Of a DNA stretch of 64,000 bases, positions 1 to 9,841 are shown in pieces. Source of the stretch: Cyprinodon diabolis (taxonomy: Eukaryota > Chordata > Actinopteri > Cyprinodontiformes > Cyprinodontidae). Below the pieces are notes generated by a model, which saw only the letters and a program-made list of their open reading frames with translations, searched no databases and was not told the DNA's origin. Location: NCBI GenBank assembly GCA_030533445.1, contig CM060068.1, positions 37,493,010 through 37,557,009 on the forward strand, written 5' to 3'. Position 1 is the first letter of the stretch. Each line of letters begins with the position of its first letter. Position numbers and translations under genes: made by a program.

Positions 1-309
1 CCTTTGTGGCAGGGATGGAGATCCATATTTTATGTCACACACAGAGTATAGATCTAGATAGATAGATGGATAGATAGATGTTGCAGTATCTATAACAACC
101 CAGACACACAGGATTTCAGAATTAGACATCCCCAGTTATTAATTTCACCAGATCTGAATGCCCTGTTAAAAAACTTCATATGGCGTTCCCCCCTGATGTC
201 ATTTACGTTGAGTTGCAATAAATGCTAAACTCTGCAGGTTCTTGTCTTTGTCGTCCACTCTATTCAGCTGGCTTTAGAAACACACGGCGAGAAGGTGGGG
301 GCTGGGTGG

Positions 310-475
310 TGAGGGTTACGGGCGAGAAACGCAAAAGTAACGCAATAGTTACTTTTACTAGTAACTAGTTACTTTTATTGTGGAGTAACTCAGTTAGTAA
401 CTCAGTTACTTTTTGGGAGAAGTAACTAGTAACTATAACTAATTACTTTTTCAAAGTAACGTGCCCAACACTGGT
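310..475. repeat. hAT-like MITE terminal fragment
   Basis: The stretch is built from repeated GTAACTAGTTACTTTT-type words and ends in GTGCCCAACACTGG. I recognise this arrangement as the terminal part of a common teleost non-autonomous DNA transposon, probably hAT. No coding capacity or clear partner terminus is visible, so family assignment is from memory of the sequence type only. Confidence 0.5.
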
Positions 476-1001
476 AATAACATAGCAAGTTACATTATAT
501 TACTAGGTGAAGAAAAACTTCATGGAAATTTTAGGTAATCAAGTTTAAATTTTAGGCAGACAAGGTAAAGTACGACTTCTTAAATGTCAAACCATTATTA
601 CCAGGTATTGCATTCATTTCACTGACAGAAATAAATGAATGTGCTATTATTCAGTAATATGCAGATTATTACTTGACATAACAGAAAACCGAACCTGGAA
701 TATGTCGAGCCAATCTTCTTACCTAAACTTTTATTTATAAGTAACTTGAGTTCAGTTATATAATGCTTTATTTATCTGATCACAAGTTAAAATGTACTTT
801 GTAAGCCATTGGTACATGGTGGCCAATAATAGAAACTGTTATATGGTAACCTTATGGTAATCACCCATCAAAATTCTTTATTGTTACATAGTAATGAAAC
901 ATGCAGGTAATTACTTTATAATGATATCCCGTAATTTAAAGTAATTACCAAATAAAGTTTTTCTTGTTACCTAGTGATATAGTGTGTCTAACCTGGTATT
1001 A
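471..1001. repeat. imperfect foldback (MITE-like) repeat
   Basis: The left part (CTGGTAATAACATAG, then ACTAGGTGAAGAAAAACTT) is roughly mirrored in inverted orientation by the right part (AAGTTTTTCTTGTTACCTAGT, then CTGGTATTAC). The arms are diverged and AT-rich. This suggests an old inverted-repeat element. No ORF of note is present. Confidence 0.4.
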
Positions 1002-1786
1002 CATGCTTATTGATGTACTGTAAAAGAAAGTGTTACCTATGCATCTAGATAGAAAGCTACAATTTAAACATAAACTGTACATTTTCATTTACATTTGTCT
1101 ATACATATAGTAAATATCATTTAAATTATACAAAAAAATGTTAAAGACAGACTACAAAAAAATATATTCCTAGAATGATAGAAGTTTTTCTTCATACATT
1201 TTTCTGCATCAGCTTTGCTGTATTTTGGAAAAAGATGCAGGTGAAGGAGAATCGGTGGCAGCAGCTGAGGGTGGTAGAGGACATGCACGGGGTAAAGGTG
1301 AAGGTGATAGTGGAGGAGCAGCAGGAGAAGATGCATGGGGTGGAGGAGAAGCATTGGCCAGTGAGCTGGTTTGAATTTTGGGATGTTTGATTTAAAAAAT
1401 TTCACCGCTATAATGTTCTGACCACCTTAAAGTGTTTGCCTGTCTGCCAACACGAAAAAAACTGTTTATTGCCGCTCCAGATAAATTACTTAGAGACCAA
1501 AATTAATATAAAGGACAGATGAACAATAAAAACAAATAATATTTACATTTTTAAAAATGTCTACATAAAGGAAACAATAAAAAAAAAATCTATGTGTTTT
1601 TCTAAAGAGGTCAATTGAAATCATGAGCTTGAGCCCATGAACTGAAAGCTGCATTGCTAAGTCATGCTCTGTAGGCCCAAATTGAACTTCATATCATGTC
1701 TTTTCTGCTGAGGGAAGCGGTGGCACAACCCACATGCATAGGGATTGATTGTTTCATAGTGCTATTGGGAAATTCTAATGTATACG
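1002..1786. other. no gene seen; purine-rich tract at 1240-1370
   Basis: Short open frames exist on both strands over a GA-rich stretch (about 1240-1370). They are low-complexity (Gly/Glu/Ala or Leu/His depending on frame) and match no family I know. Nothing else is recognisable up to the LTR retrotransposon. Confidence 0.4.
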
Positions 1787-3306
1787 TGTAACCCACCAGT
1801 TAGGGTTAAAGTACTATTTTTGTTTTCTTCTACATACTTTTATTGATAATGGGTTTTATTTTGAAAACCGGAAGTTTATTTTGATAATACCGGAAGTGCG
1901 ATGCTTAGAAAAGCGCATCTAGCTTAACCTCGTTAATTGACTCACGGAGCCCTGCTCTTTCACCCACGTGTGATGAGAAAAGAGAGGAAAAGGTATGAAA
2001 ACCATATTTTTCGGTGCTCAAACTTTTGGTTGTGTCAGTTAATGGTGTTAACTTTGTAAAAATCCTGTTTAGAGCGTGGATAAGCACAGAGGGAGCGAAG
2101 TTAGTGGGTAAACACAACACCATCCCTTGGTAAGCTAGCTCTCAATTGTGTTAATTACTGTATGATTACATGTCATGTTGTTTCAATGATAGTGATTGAA
2201 AAACGTTATTTTGCACACTTTAAGTTAATTTACAGAGGATTTATGTTACAGTGGACATTTTATTTAATTACTGAACCAAATATCTGCAGTAATGCACGCA
2301 GTGTTACTACAGTAAACTCATATTGATTTACATGAAAGGTATTTGACTGTAAATTATTAATTTCATAGATTAAAGATGGTAAAAAATATAATTTATGTTA
2401 ATTCATGGAGCTGAAAGCAATGTATTTTGGTTTAAAATATAAAAATATGTTAAAAAGAGAGTTAAAAAGAGATGTTGCATAAATGTTGAACAAAGTTTAT
2501 GCATTTTACTTTGAAACATAATTTTCAATTCATTAGTAAGATAATTTATTTGTTAAAGTGTGACCAAATAATCACATTTCAATTTATGCTTTGTCTGTAA
2601 TAGGTTAGAATGGAATTATTCTGAAACAGTAATAATTGGAAGTCACAAAAGTAATTGTTATCTGCTTGTTATAACTTTATACAGTTTAATATTTGGAAAA
2701 TGCATTTATAGTTGTACAACACTTTGATTATAATGAACGAGATGAATATATAAGAGTTTAGACTATAAACCTGTTTCTAAATGCAGGTCAGGTCTTTTTG
2801 ATGAGTCCAAGAAAATCAGAAGATTCTAGCCCTCATGTCCAGGAAGGCTGATTCTATGACCCATTGATGGCGAGCCTCCCAGCTTGAATCCAGAGTTTCT
2901 ACACCATCATACGGCGGAACCACCAATCTGTCTATGGTATGATCGTGCCAGTCATCCTGACTGACACCACCTTGAGTCTACCTCGAAAAGTGCACATGGA
3001 TAAACCCCCCCTTGACTTTTGACTATTTTCCCCCGACTTTTACAACTGACATTGACTGAACTAAGAGCAACAGCTCTCAAGAAGGAGCAAAGGAAAATCA
3101 GACTCTCTAAGAGACACTTTACTTTCTTAGTTAAAGGGCCCATAGGTTACGTTGTTACTATTGTGTGTTGTATTATATGTTGCAGTGTTCTTTTTGGCAA
3201 CTAAAATCTACAATAACTACAATCACCTGTGTGTTTGGTTATTGCTCTCTCTCTCAGCTCCTACGAACCTAGTCTGTGACGTGTACATACCTTGAAGTGG
3301 GTTACA
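1787..3306 (+). repeat. 5' LTR of Gypsy element 1 (1520 bp)
   Basis: The LTR begins TGTAACCCACC and ends GGGTTACA, the usual TG...CA ends. It is matched over its full 1520 bp by the copy at 9842-11361. Reading by eye I found two substitutions (A at about 2604 versus G in the other copy; A at about 3068 versus C). The flanking TACG at 1783-1786 is repeated at 11362-11365 as a 4-bp target duplication. Small ORFs on either strand inside the LTR recur identically in the other LTR and are not genes. Confidence 0.95.
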
Positions 3307-3413
3307 CGGTAAAAACGTGGCGAGCCAGCCAGGAGCTTTGAGAAGGCAATAACGCTGAAACCGTGTGACCACTAGATTCTACCTTAACTGTTGATTGGCT
3401 AATTTACACTAAA

Positions 3414-5129
3414 ATGGATGTGATTGAAACTGAAAACATTAAGGTTCCCAACTCCCTTCTTGTCACGGGATTAACCAAGACTGTTGAAGATGAAGAGCTT
3501 TATGAGTTTTTGAAGAAATTTGGGTCTATTGACCGAGTGATCACGGGTTCAGAACTAACCTCTGAGTTTTATGGCAAAGGTATTGTCGAGTATACATCTG
3601 GTGCTGCTGTGCAGGCACTTGAAAAAGACTTACCTCTTGATAGAAAAAGCGATTCTGATAGCAATGTTATCTTTCACATCGAAGCCCTAGCTAGTGTATA
3701 TTCTAGCAAGAAGGGTATAGGTCTAACTACAACTTTTCTGTCAGACCTTCAGAATATTGCAAAACTCAGTGGGAAACCTTTTGAACATATAGTACGTGAT
3801 GAACTAGCCAGAATTGCTGGGGTTGTAGGGGAGTATTGTCAGAGTGAGCAGACTGAGTTAGTTCAAGAACCAGCTGTAGCACTCCCTGGAGAACCTCTTT
3901 CCCCAAATGCCACGGACTCAGTTATCATGGAACCAAACCCCATTCTTGACCCATCTAGCTCTACCTCTAAACCACCTGCAGCCGCTATGCCAGCTTTTAA
4001 GGAGTCTGCATCTTCCTTTTCGCAGTCTTCTGATCATCTGAACCCACCTGAGGTGCAACGTTTAGTAGTTGAGCACATTGTCAAAACCGCAGATCTTACT
4101 TCTCAGATACACGCACCAACTAAACTGAGACCCTTTTCTGGCAGAGTTCCATGCTCAAATTTTGAAGTTGACTATGAAACTTGGAGGAACAGTATTGAAT
4201 GTCACTTAGCTGATCCAACTGTTTCCAGTGCACAACTAGTAAGGAAAATCATCGATAGCTTACTGCCTCCTGCAGCCACTGTAGTAAAATCTTTGGGTCC
4301 TCATGCTAGCCCACAAGCATTCTTGGATGTACTTGACTCAGCTTATGCCACTGTCGAAGATGGGGATGAGCTATTCGCCCAGTTCTTAAACGTCAACCAG
4401 AATTCAGGTGAGCGACCATCTAGTTATCTCCAACGGCTACAGACAATCTTAAACAGAGTTGTGAAAATGAAAACCATTTCACCTCAGGATTCAGATAAAC
4501 AGCTCTTAAAGCAGTTTTGTAGAGGCTGCTGGAACAATGCACTGATTACAGCTCTTCAGCTTGAGCAGAGAAAAGACAGTCCACCTACTTTTCCAGAGCT
4601 TTTATTGCTTTTGCGCACTGAAGAAGACAAGCAAACTGCCAAAGCTAACAGAATGAAACAACATCTTGGTTTCCAAAAACCAAAAGCACAAGCTGGTGCG
4701 CAAGTGCATGATGTTTATCTTTCAGACACTGCTGAATATGACCTATCAGCATCTCTTGCTACCCCACCATTAGCAGTTCGGCAGATCCAAAGGCAGATTG
4801 TAGAACTGCAGGCTCAAATAGCTGCTCTCTCCAGCCCTAAACAAGAAAAACACAGTGCACAAAAACCTGCGAAGAAAAAAGACAAAGACAAACAAAGAGA
4901 GACACCAAGGACACCAACAACTGAAATAACTTCAGAAACCACACCTTCAACATTCAGGTCAAAACCAAAACCATGGTACTGTTTCCGGTGTGGAGAGGAC
5001 GGACATATTGCGACTAACTGCAATGACCCTCCTAATCCTACCTTAGTGTCTGCCAAGAGAAACCTGTTGAAAGAAAAACAGCAGGCTTGGGAAAAAAACA
5101 ACCCAATGCCCAATCAACCTTTAAACTGA
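3414..5129 (+). CDS. gag: Gag polyprotein of Gypsy element 1, PNMA-like
   Basis: The protein has 571 residues from the ATG at 3414, 107 bp downstream of the 5' LTR. Residues about 13-75 (NSLLVTGL..., ELYEFLKKFG..., YGKGIVEY...) look like the RRM-type N-terminal fold of the vertebrate PNMA (paraneoplastic Ma antigen) proteins. Residues about 225-420 match the PNMA/Ty3 capsid region. A single CCHC zinc knuckle (CFRCGEDGHIATNC) lies near residue 523 and is followed by a basic tail. Gag would form the cytoplasmic particle that packages element RNA. PNMA genes are known domesticated Ty3/Gypsy gags; this copy is a transposon gag rather than a host PNMA gene because it sits between LTRs and is linked to pol. 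The similarity is judged by eye. Confidence 0.9.
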   Translation: MDVIETENIKVPNSLLVTGLTKTVEDEELYEFLKKFGSIDRVITGSELTSEFYGKGIVEYTSGAAVQALEKDLPLDRKSDSDSNVIFHIEALASVYSSKKGIGLTTTFLSDLQNIAKLSGKPFEHIVRDELARIAGVVGEYCQSEQTELVQEPAVALPGEPLSPNATDSVIMEPNPILDPSSSTSKPPAAAMPAFKESASSFSQSSDHLNPPEVQRLVVEHIVKTADLTSQIHAPTKLRPFSGRVPCSNFEVDYETWRNSIECHLADPTVSSAQLVRKIIDSLLPPAATVVKSLGPHASPQAFLDVLDSAYATVEDGDELFAQFLNVNQNSGERPSSYLQRLQTILNRVVKMKTISPQDSDKQLLKQFCRGCWNNALITALQLEQRKDSPPTFPELLLLLRTEEDKQTAKANRMKQHLGFQKPKAQAGAQVHDVYLSDTAEYDLSASLATPPLAVRQIQRQIVELQAQIAALSSPKQEKHSAQKPAKKKDKDKQRETPRTPTTEITSETTPSTFRSKPKPWYCFRCGEDGHIATNCNDPPNPTLVSAKRNLLKEKQQAWEKNNPMPNQPLN

Positions 5130-8100
5130 ACCCTGTTTCTATTGAGGGACAAATGGAAACAAACAAACTCAAAAGTCCCACTACTGAACCAAAGACAAAA
5201 CCGAGAGCCAAACTGAAAGAACACAAAGTAACTAGAACCAGAAAGCTACCTAAGGGGTTAGTTGGAAGTAAGAGTACAGCTAATGTTAAAGTTAATGGGC
5301 TTGAGTGTAATTCATTGCTTGACACTGGTTCTCAGGTAACTACCATGTCCCAGTCCTTTTATAAGAGTTACCTCTCAGACCACACTATTTACCCTGTCAA
5401 TGACTTACTTGAGATTGAAGGGGCAAATGGCCATTCAGTGCCATACATGGGGTATGTACAAGTAACTATCCAGTTCCCGAAAGAGTTCATTTCTACTGAA
5501 CCTGAAATTGAGACACTTGCCCTCATAGTACCAGATGTCAGATCCAATAGTCTCACCCCCTTACTGATTGGGACCAACACTCTAGACCCACTTTATGAAC
5601 AGTTCTGTGATGATGATTACCTTCAGACAAACCCTTACTCTGGCTATCACCAAGTTCTAAGAACCTTGCAATTCAGACATAATCAAAACTCAAATGTTCA
5701 GCTTGGCTTGGTAAACTTGCGAAATATTGAGCCAAATGTGATCCCTGCTGGTCAGAGAGTGGTGCTCGAGGCATTTGCAAATATTGATGGCACAACTAAT
5801 GAGAAGTGGGCTCTGGTTGAGCAACCCAGCATGTCATCTTTACCTGGTGGCATTTTCATTGACAGCTGTATCATAACACTTCCAAACGACTCTCCTTACA
5901 AAATACCAGTTGTAGTAAGAAATGAAACTGATCGTGACATATGCTTACCAGTGAGGTGTGTTTTTGCCGAGCTCAGTGCCGTTGAAATCATTTCCACTCA
6001 AACCACAGCCAGCTGTCATCAACAGTTCACTGTGCATACTGATCAACAGGCTTTCCTTACTGAATCAAGTCTAAAATTTGACTTTGGAGACTCTCTCCCT
6101 GACAAGTGGAAAAGTCACATGACTGAAACACTGAACACTTACTCTGACGTGTTTTCACATCACGATTTGGACTATGGACATGCAACAAAAGTGAAACATT
6201 TTATCAAATTAAAAGATGAGACCCCCTTTAAACATCGTCCACGTCCGATTCACCCACAGGACTATGACGCAGTGCGGCGTCATTTGCAATCACTTCTTGA
6301 GGCTGGTATAATTCGGGAATCTCAATCTCCATATGCATCGCCAATTGTTGTGGTCAAAAAGAAAAATGGTGACGTCCGATTATGTGTGGATTACAGAAAA
6401 TTAAACATGCAGACAATCAAAGATGCATATGCATTACCAAACCTCGAAGACTCCTTTTCTGCCCTCAGTGGGTCACAATGGTTCTCGGTCATGGACCTAA
6501 AAAGTGGGTATTACCAAATTGAGATGGCAGAGTGTGACAAAGAAAAAACGGCATTTGTGTGCCCTCTCGGGTTTTGGGAGTGGAACCGTATGCCACAGGG
6601 CATCACGAACGCGCCAAGCACTTTTCAGCGCTTAATGGAAAAGTGCATGGGGGACATCAATTTGCGTGAAGTGCTCGTTTTCCTAGATGATATAATCGTC
6701 TTTTCAAAAACTCTTGAGGAACATGAAACCCGTCTCACAAATGTCCTGAACCGGTTACGAGAGAACGGTCTTAAACTATCATCTGAAAAGTGCCATTTCT
6801 TTCAGACATCCGTTCGCTATCTGGGGCACATTGTCTCAAGGAACGGAGTAGAGACTGATCCCCAAAAGACTGAAGCTCTCAAGACCTGGCCAAGGCCCCA
6901 GACCTTAAAAGACCTTAGGTCATTCCTTGGGTTCACAGGATACTACAGAAGGTTCGTAGAAGGGTACTCAAAGATCGTAAAACCCTTAACAAACCTCACA
7001 GCCGGCTATCCTCCCATTCGGAAAAGGGAAAAAGTGATCAACCTAGCCGCTAAGTACCATAACCCAAAAGAACCATTCGGAGAGCGATGGACACAGGCAT
7101 GTGAAGATGCTTTCAATGACATAATTGAAAAGTTGACATCGTCCCCAGTCTTAGGGTTTGCAGACCCCAGTCTACCCTACGTGCTCCATACCGATGCCAG
7201 CACAGTTGGCCTCGGTGCGGCTTTATACCAAGAACAAGATGGGCAGACCCGTGTTATAGCTTACGCAAGTAGGGGTCTTTCCCAGTGTGAATCCCGTTAT
7301 CCAGCCTATAAGCTGGAATTCTTAGCCCTTAAATGGGCTGTAACGGAAAAATTCCACGATTACCTTTATGGCAATGTTTTCACAGTTGTGACTGACAACA
7401 ATCCCCTTCGCTACATTCTCACCAAAGCCAAATTAGATGCCACTAGTTATCGCTGGTTAGCAGCCCTGTCAACGTACACCTTTGACATCAAGTATCGTGC
7501 AGGGAAGCAAAACCAGGATGCTGATGGCCTGTCAAGGAGGCCTCATGGTGAACTTACCAATGATAGTGCATCCCAAGAGGAGAGTCAAAGAATTCATGAG
7601 TTCACCTCTCACCATTTAGCGTCTGTGGATGTTGTCCAAGCTACATGCCAATATCACGCTATGATTACCCAAAATGGACCAGATCTCCCTCCATGTTTCA
7701 TTGAGTCACTTGCAGTGCATCCTGATGCAATTCCTTCAGAGTTTGGAGATGACAATGACAGTTTTAGGGGTCTCTCTACAATCCCTAAGTACAGCACGGA
7801 AGAATTGGTTAGAATGCAGCAAGCAGATCCTGTAATTGGTGTTGTTCTAAAATTGTATGAGACAGGAGAATCTGCCCCTTCTGACATAAAGTCCCAAGAG
7901 CTTTTCCTCATGCTCAAAGAAATTAGTCGCTTCGAAATGAAAGACAGTCTGTTGTACAGGAAACGACAGTGTGACAACAAAACAGTCTACCAGCTTGTCC
8001 TACCCCAAACCTTAAGAGCCCCTGTACTACACAGCCTACACAATGAAATGGGCCACTTAGGATGCGAGAGAACTCTTGAATTAGCCAGATCCCGCTTCTA

Positions 8101-9811
8101 TTGGCCCAAGATGACATCTGAGGTCGAGTCAAAAATAAAAAATTGCCCAAGGTGCGTCAAAAGAAAAACCCAACCTGAAAAGGCTGCGCCCTTAGTCAAT
8201 ATACAGACAAGCCGCCCGATGGAACTTGTCTGTATGGATTTTCTGTCCATAGAACCAGACAGCCATCATACTAAAGATGTTTTGGTCATTACCGACCACT
8301 TTACTAAGTATGCGGTGGCCATTCCGACACGAGACCAAAAAGCCCTAACTGTAGCTAGAACCCTCTGGGAGCAGTTCCTGGTTCATTACGGCTTCCCTGA
8401 GCGCCTTCATAGTGACCAAGGCCGTGACTTTGAGTCACAGATTATCAAAGAACTTTGCGCCTTGGTTGGCACTAAAAAAGTACGAACAAGCCCCTACCAT
8501 CCTCGGGGCAACCCCGTAGAACGATATAATCGTACACTACTAAGTATGTTAGGCACCTTAAAAGACAATGAAAAGTCCAGCTGGCGAGATCATGTTCGAC
8601 CCCTCACTCACGCATACAATTGCACGAGAAATGAGGTTACCGGGTTTTCGCCCTATGAGCTAATGTTTGGGCGGCAACCCAGATTGCCTATTGACATAGC
8701 TTTTGGTCTTCCAGTTAAGGAAGGTTCAGCTACCACCCACTCTCAGTATGTGAGAAATCTTAAAACCTATCTCAAAGAAAGTTACCAGCTAGCAACAACA
8801 AATGCAAAGAAGGTTGCAGACAAAAACAAGCGAAGATTTGACATGCGAGTAAGAGAGTCAACCCTTGACAGTGGTGACAGAGTGCTAGTGCGTAACCTCC
8901 GCTTTCGCGGCAAACACAAACTTGCTGATCGATGGGAGTCCACCATATATGTTGTTCAAAAGAAAGCTGGAGATATGCCTGTATACACAGTATGTCCTGA
9001 AGGTCAAGATGGGCCGTTACGCACACTGCATCGTGACTTATTACTTCCTTGCGGTTTTCTGTCTGAGGATGAGGAAATGGTAAAACCAAAGCAAACTGCA
9101 AAACCTAAAACCAGGCAAACTCACTTACCTCCAGAGGACAATTCTCCTGATTCTGATGAGGATGAGTATAGTCCCCGTTTCTACCCCATCGAAATCGAGA
9201 CAACAACCAGATTTGTCCAACCAAACAGTTTTCCTCCAACCAAAACTGTCACGTATATTGAACATGAATCTGGTGCTAAGTCAAAACCTTTACCGAAATT
9301 GGACAATTTACCTGAGAATTTACCAACTGTCTCTGGTCAACCTGTGGAAAATGAAAACTTGAATGGACACTTACCGGATGTGACACCAAATGAAAACCTG
9401 AATGGAAACTTACCGAATGTGACACCAGCTGAACTTGAACCTGAAAACAGGAAAGACAGTGAACAAAGGGATTCAGAAATTGAAGATGATTCAACAGATC
9501 ATTCCTCTCCAAATGAGAGTATAGAGAGAATTGAACAGATACTTGAAACTGAACCGAGACAATCGACTGAATTAGACAAACCTACAGAACAGACTACTAA
9601 CTCACCTGAGTTGGGCGATCCTGGTTCTCAGGACAATGTGACTGTAGAACGAATACGCAAGTCTGAGCGTCTAAGGAAGCCACCTGCTAAGTTTACATAC
9701 CCATATCTTGGCCAACCCTTGATCTCATTTGCACAGACCATCCTTGACAGCTTTAACAGAGCTTTAGTTGAAACATTTGAAGGAGCCTCTTCCTTTGAAA
9801 GTAGAACATGA
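5087..9811 (+). CDS. pol: Pol polyprotein of Gypsy element 1 (PR-RT-RH-INT)
   Basis: The open frame is about 1574 codons, -1 relative to gag. It overlaps the end of gag and has no ATG at its left end (5087 is TTG), so frameshifting is the likely route of expression. Domains in order, numbered from 5087: aspartic protease DTG at 79-81; RT with FLDD near 532; RNase H with HTDAS near 702; integrase HHCC finger (HNEMGHLGCERT... CPRC) near 980-1020; and the integrase D,D,E triad (MDFL, HSDQG, NPVERYN) near 1051, 1108 and 1144. A long acidic, Pro/Glu/Asn-rich C-terminal region (about 1330-1530) follows with no chromodomain. All catalytic motifs are intact and the frame stays open to the stop 30 bp before the 3' LTR. 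Confidence 0.95.
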   Translation: MGKKQPNAQSTFKLNPVSIEGQMETNKLKSPTTEPKTKPRAKLKEHKVTRTRKLPKGLVGSKSTANVKVNGLECNSLLDTGSQVTTMSQSFYKSYLSDHTIYPVNDLLEIEGANGHSVPYMGYVQVTIQFPKEFISTEPEIETLALIVPDVRSNSLTPLLIGTNTLDPLYEQFCDDDYLQTNPYSGYHQVLRTLQFRHNQNSNVQLGLVNLRNIEPNVIPAGQRVVLEAFANIDGTTNEKWALVEQPSMSSLPGGIFIDSCIITLPNDSPYKIPVVVRNETDRDICLPVRCVFAELSAVEIISTQTTASCHQQFTVHTDQQAFLTESSLKFDFGDSLPDKWKSHMTETLNTYSDVFSHHDLDYGHATKVKHFIKLKDETPFKHRPRPIHPQDYDAVRRHLQSLLEAGIIRESQSPYASPIVVVKKKNGDVRLCVDYRKLNMQTIKDAYALPNLEDSFSALSGSQWFSVMDLKSGYYQIEMAECDKEKTAFVCPLGFWEWNRMPQGITNAPSTFQRLMEKCMGDINLREVLVFLDDIIVFSKTLEEHETRLTNVLNRLRENGLKLSSEKCHFFQTSVRYLGHIVSRNGVETDPQKTEALKTWPRPQTLKDLRSFLGFTGYYRRFVEGYSKIVKPLTNLTAGYPPIRKREKVINLAAKYHNPKEPFGERWTQACEDAFNDIIEKLTSSPVLGFADPSLPYVLHTDASTVGLGAALYQEQDGQTRVIAYASRGLSQCESRYPAYKLEFLALKWAVTEKFHDYLYGNVFTVVTDNNPLRYILTKAKLDATSYRWLAALSTYTFDIKYRAGKQNQDADGLSRRPHGELTNDSASQEESQRIHEFTSHHLASVDVVQATCQYHAMITQNGPDLPPCFIESLAVHPDAIPSEFGDDNDSFRGLSTIPKYSTEELVRMQQADPVIGVVLKLYETGESAPSDIKSQELFLMLKEISRFEMKDSLLYRKRQCDNKTVYQLVLPQTLRAPVLHSLHNEMGHLGCERTLELARSRFYWPKMTSEVESKIKNCPRCVKRKTQPEKAAPLVNIQTSRPMELVCMDFLSIEPDSHHTKDVLVITDHFTKYAVAIPTRDQKALTVARTLWEQFLVHYGFPERLHSDQGRDFESQIIKELCALVGTKKVRTSPYHPRGNPVERYNRTLLSMLGTLKDNEKSSWRDHVRPLTHAYNCTRNEVTGFSPYELMFGRQPRLPIDIAFGLPVKEGSATTHSQYVRNLKTYLKESYQLATTNAKKVADKNKRRFDMRVRESTLDSGDRVLVRNLRFRGKHKLADRWESTIYVVQKKAGDMPVYTVCPEGQDGPLRTLHRDLLLPCGFLSEDEEMVKPKQTAKPKTRQTHLPPEDNSPDSDEDEYSPRFYPIEIETTTRFVQPNSFPPTKTVTYIEHESGAKSKPLPKLDNLPENLPTVSGQPVENENLNGHLPDVTPNENLNGNLPNVTPAELEPENRKDSEQRDSEIEDDSTDHSSPNESIERIEQILETEPRQSTELDKPTEQTTNSPELGDPGSQDNVTVERIRKSERLRKPPAKFTYPYLGQPLISFAQTILDSFNRALVETFEGASSFESRT
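5093..5099 (+). promoter_or_regulatory. A AAA AAC slippery heptamer for gag-pol -1 frameshift
   Basis: In the gag frame the sequence reads GAA AAA AAC, giving the canonical X XXY YYZ heptamer A AAA AAC. It lies inside the gag/pol overlap, 30 bp before the gag stop. A -1 slip here enters the pol frame exactly. No downstream pseudoknot was identified by eye. Confidence 0.8.
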
Positions 9812-9841
9812 AGGGACTCATGTTAATTCAGAGGGGGAGGG

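Noticed and set aside
1240..1370. Gly/Glu/Ala-rich open frame
   Set aside because: Low-complexity purine-rich DNA open in several frames on both strands; no gene evidence.
1905..2123. Minus-strand 72-residue ORF, repeated at 9960-10178
   Set aside because: It is simply contained in both LTR copies; no domain or start context supports a gene.
3318..3337. TGGCGAGCCAGCCAGGAGCT as primer-binding site of Gypsy element 1
   Set aside because: It starts 11 nt after the LTR and I could not match it to a tRNA 3' end from memory, so it is not annotated.
3414..5129. Domesticated PNMA-type host gene
   Set aside because: The frame lies between matched LTRs with a target duplication and is linked to an intact pol by a frameshift signal, so it is a transposon gag.
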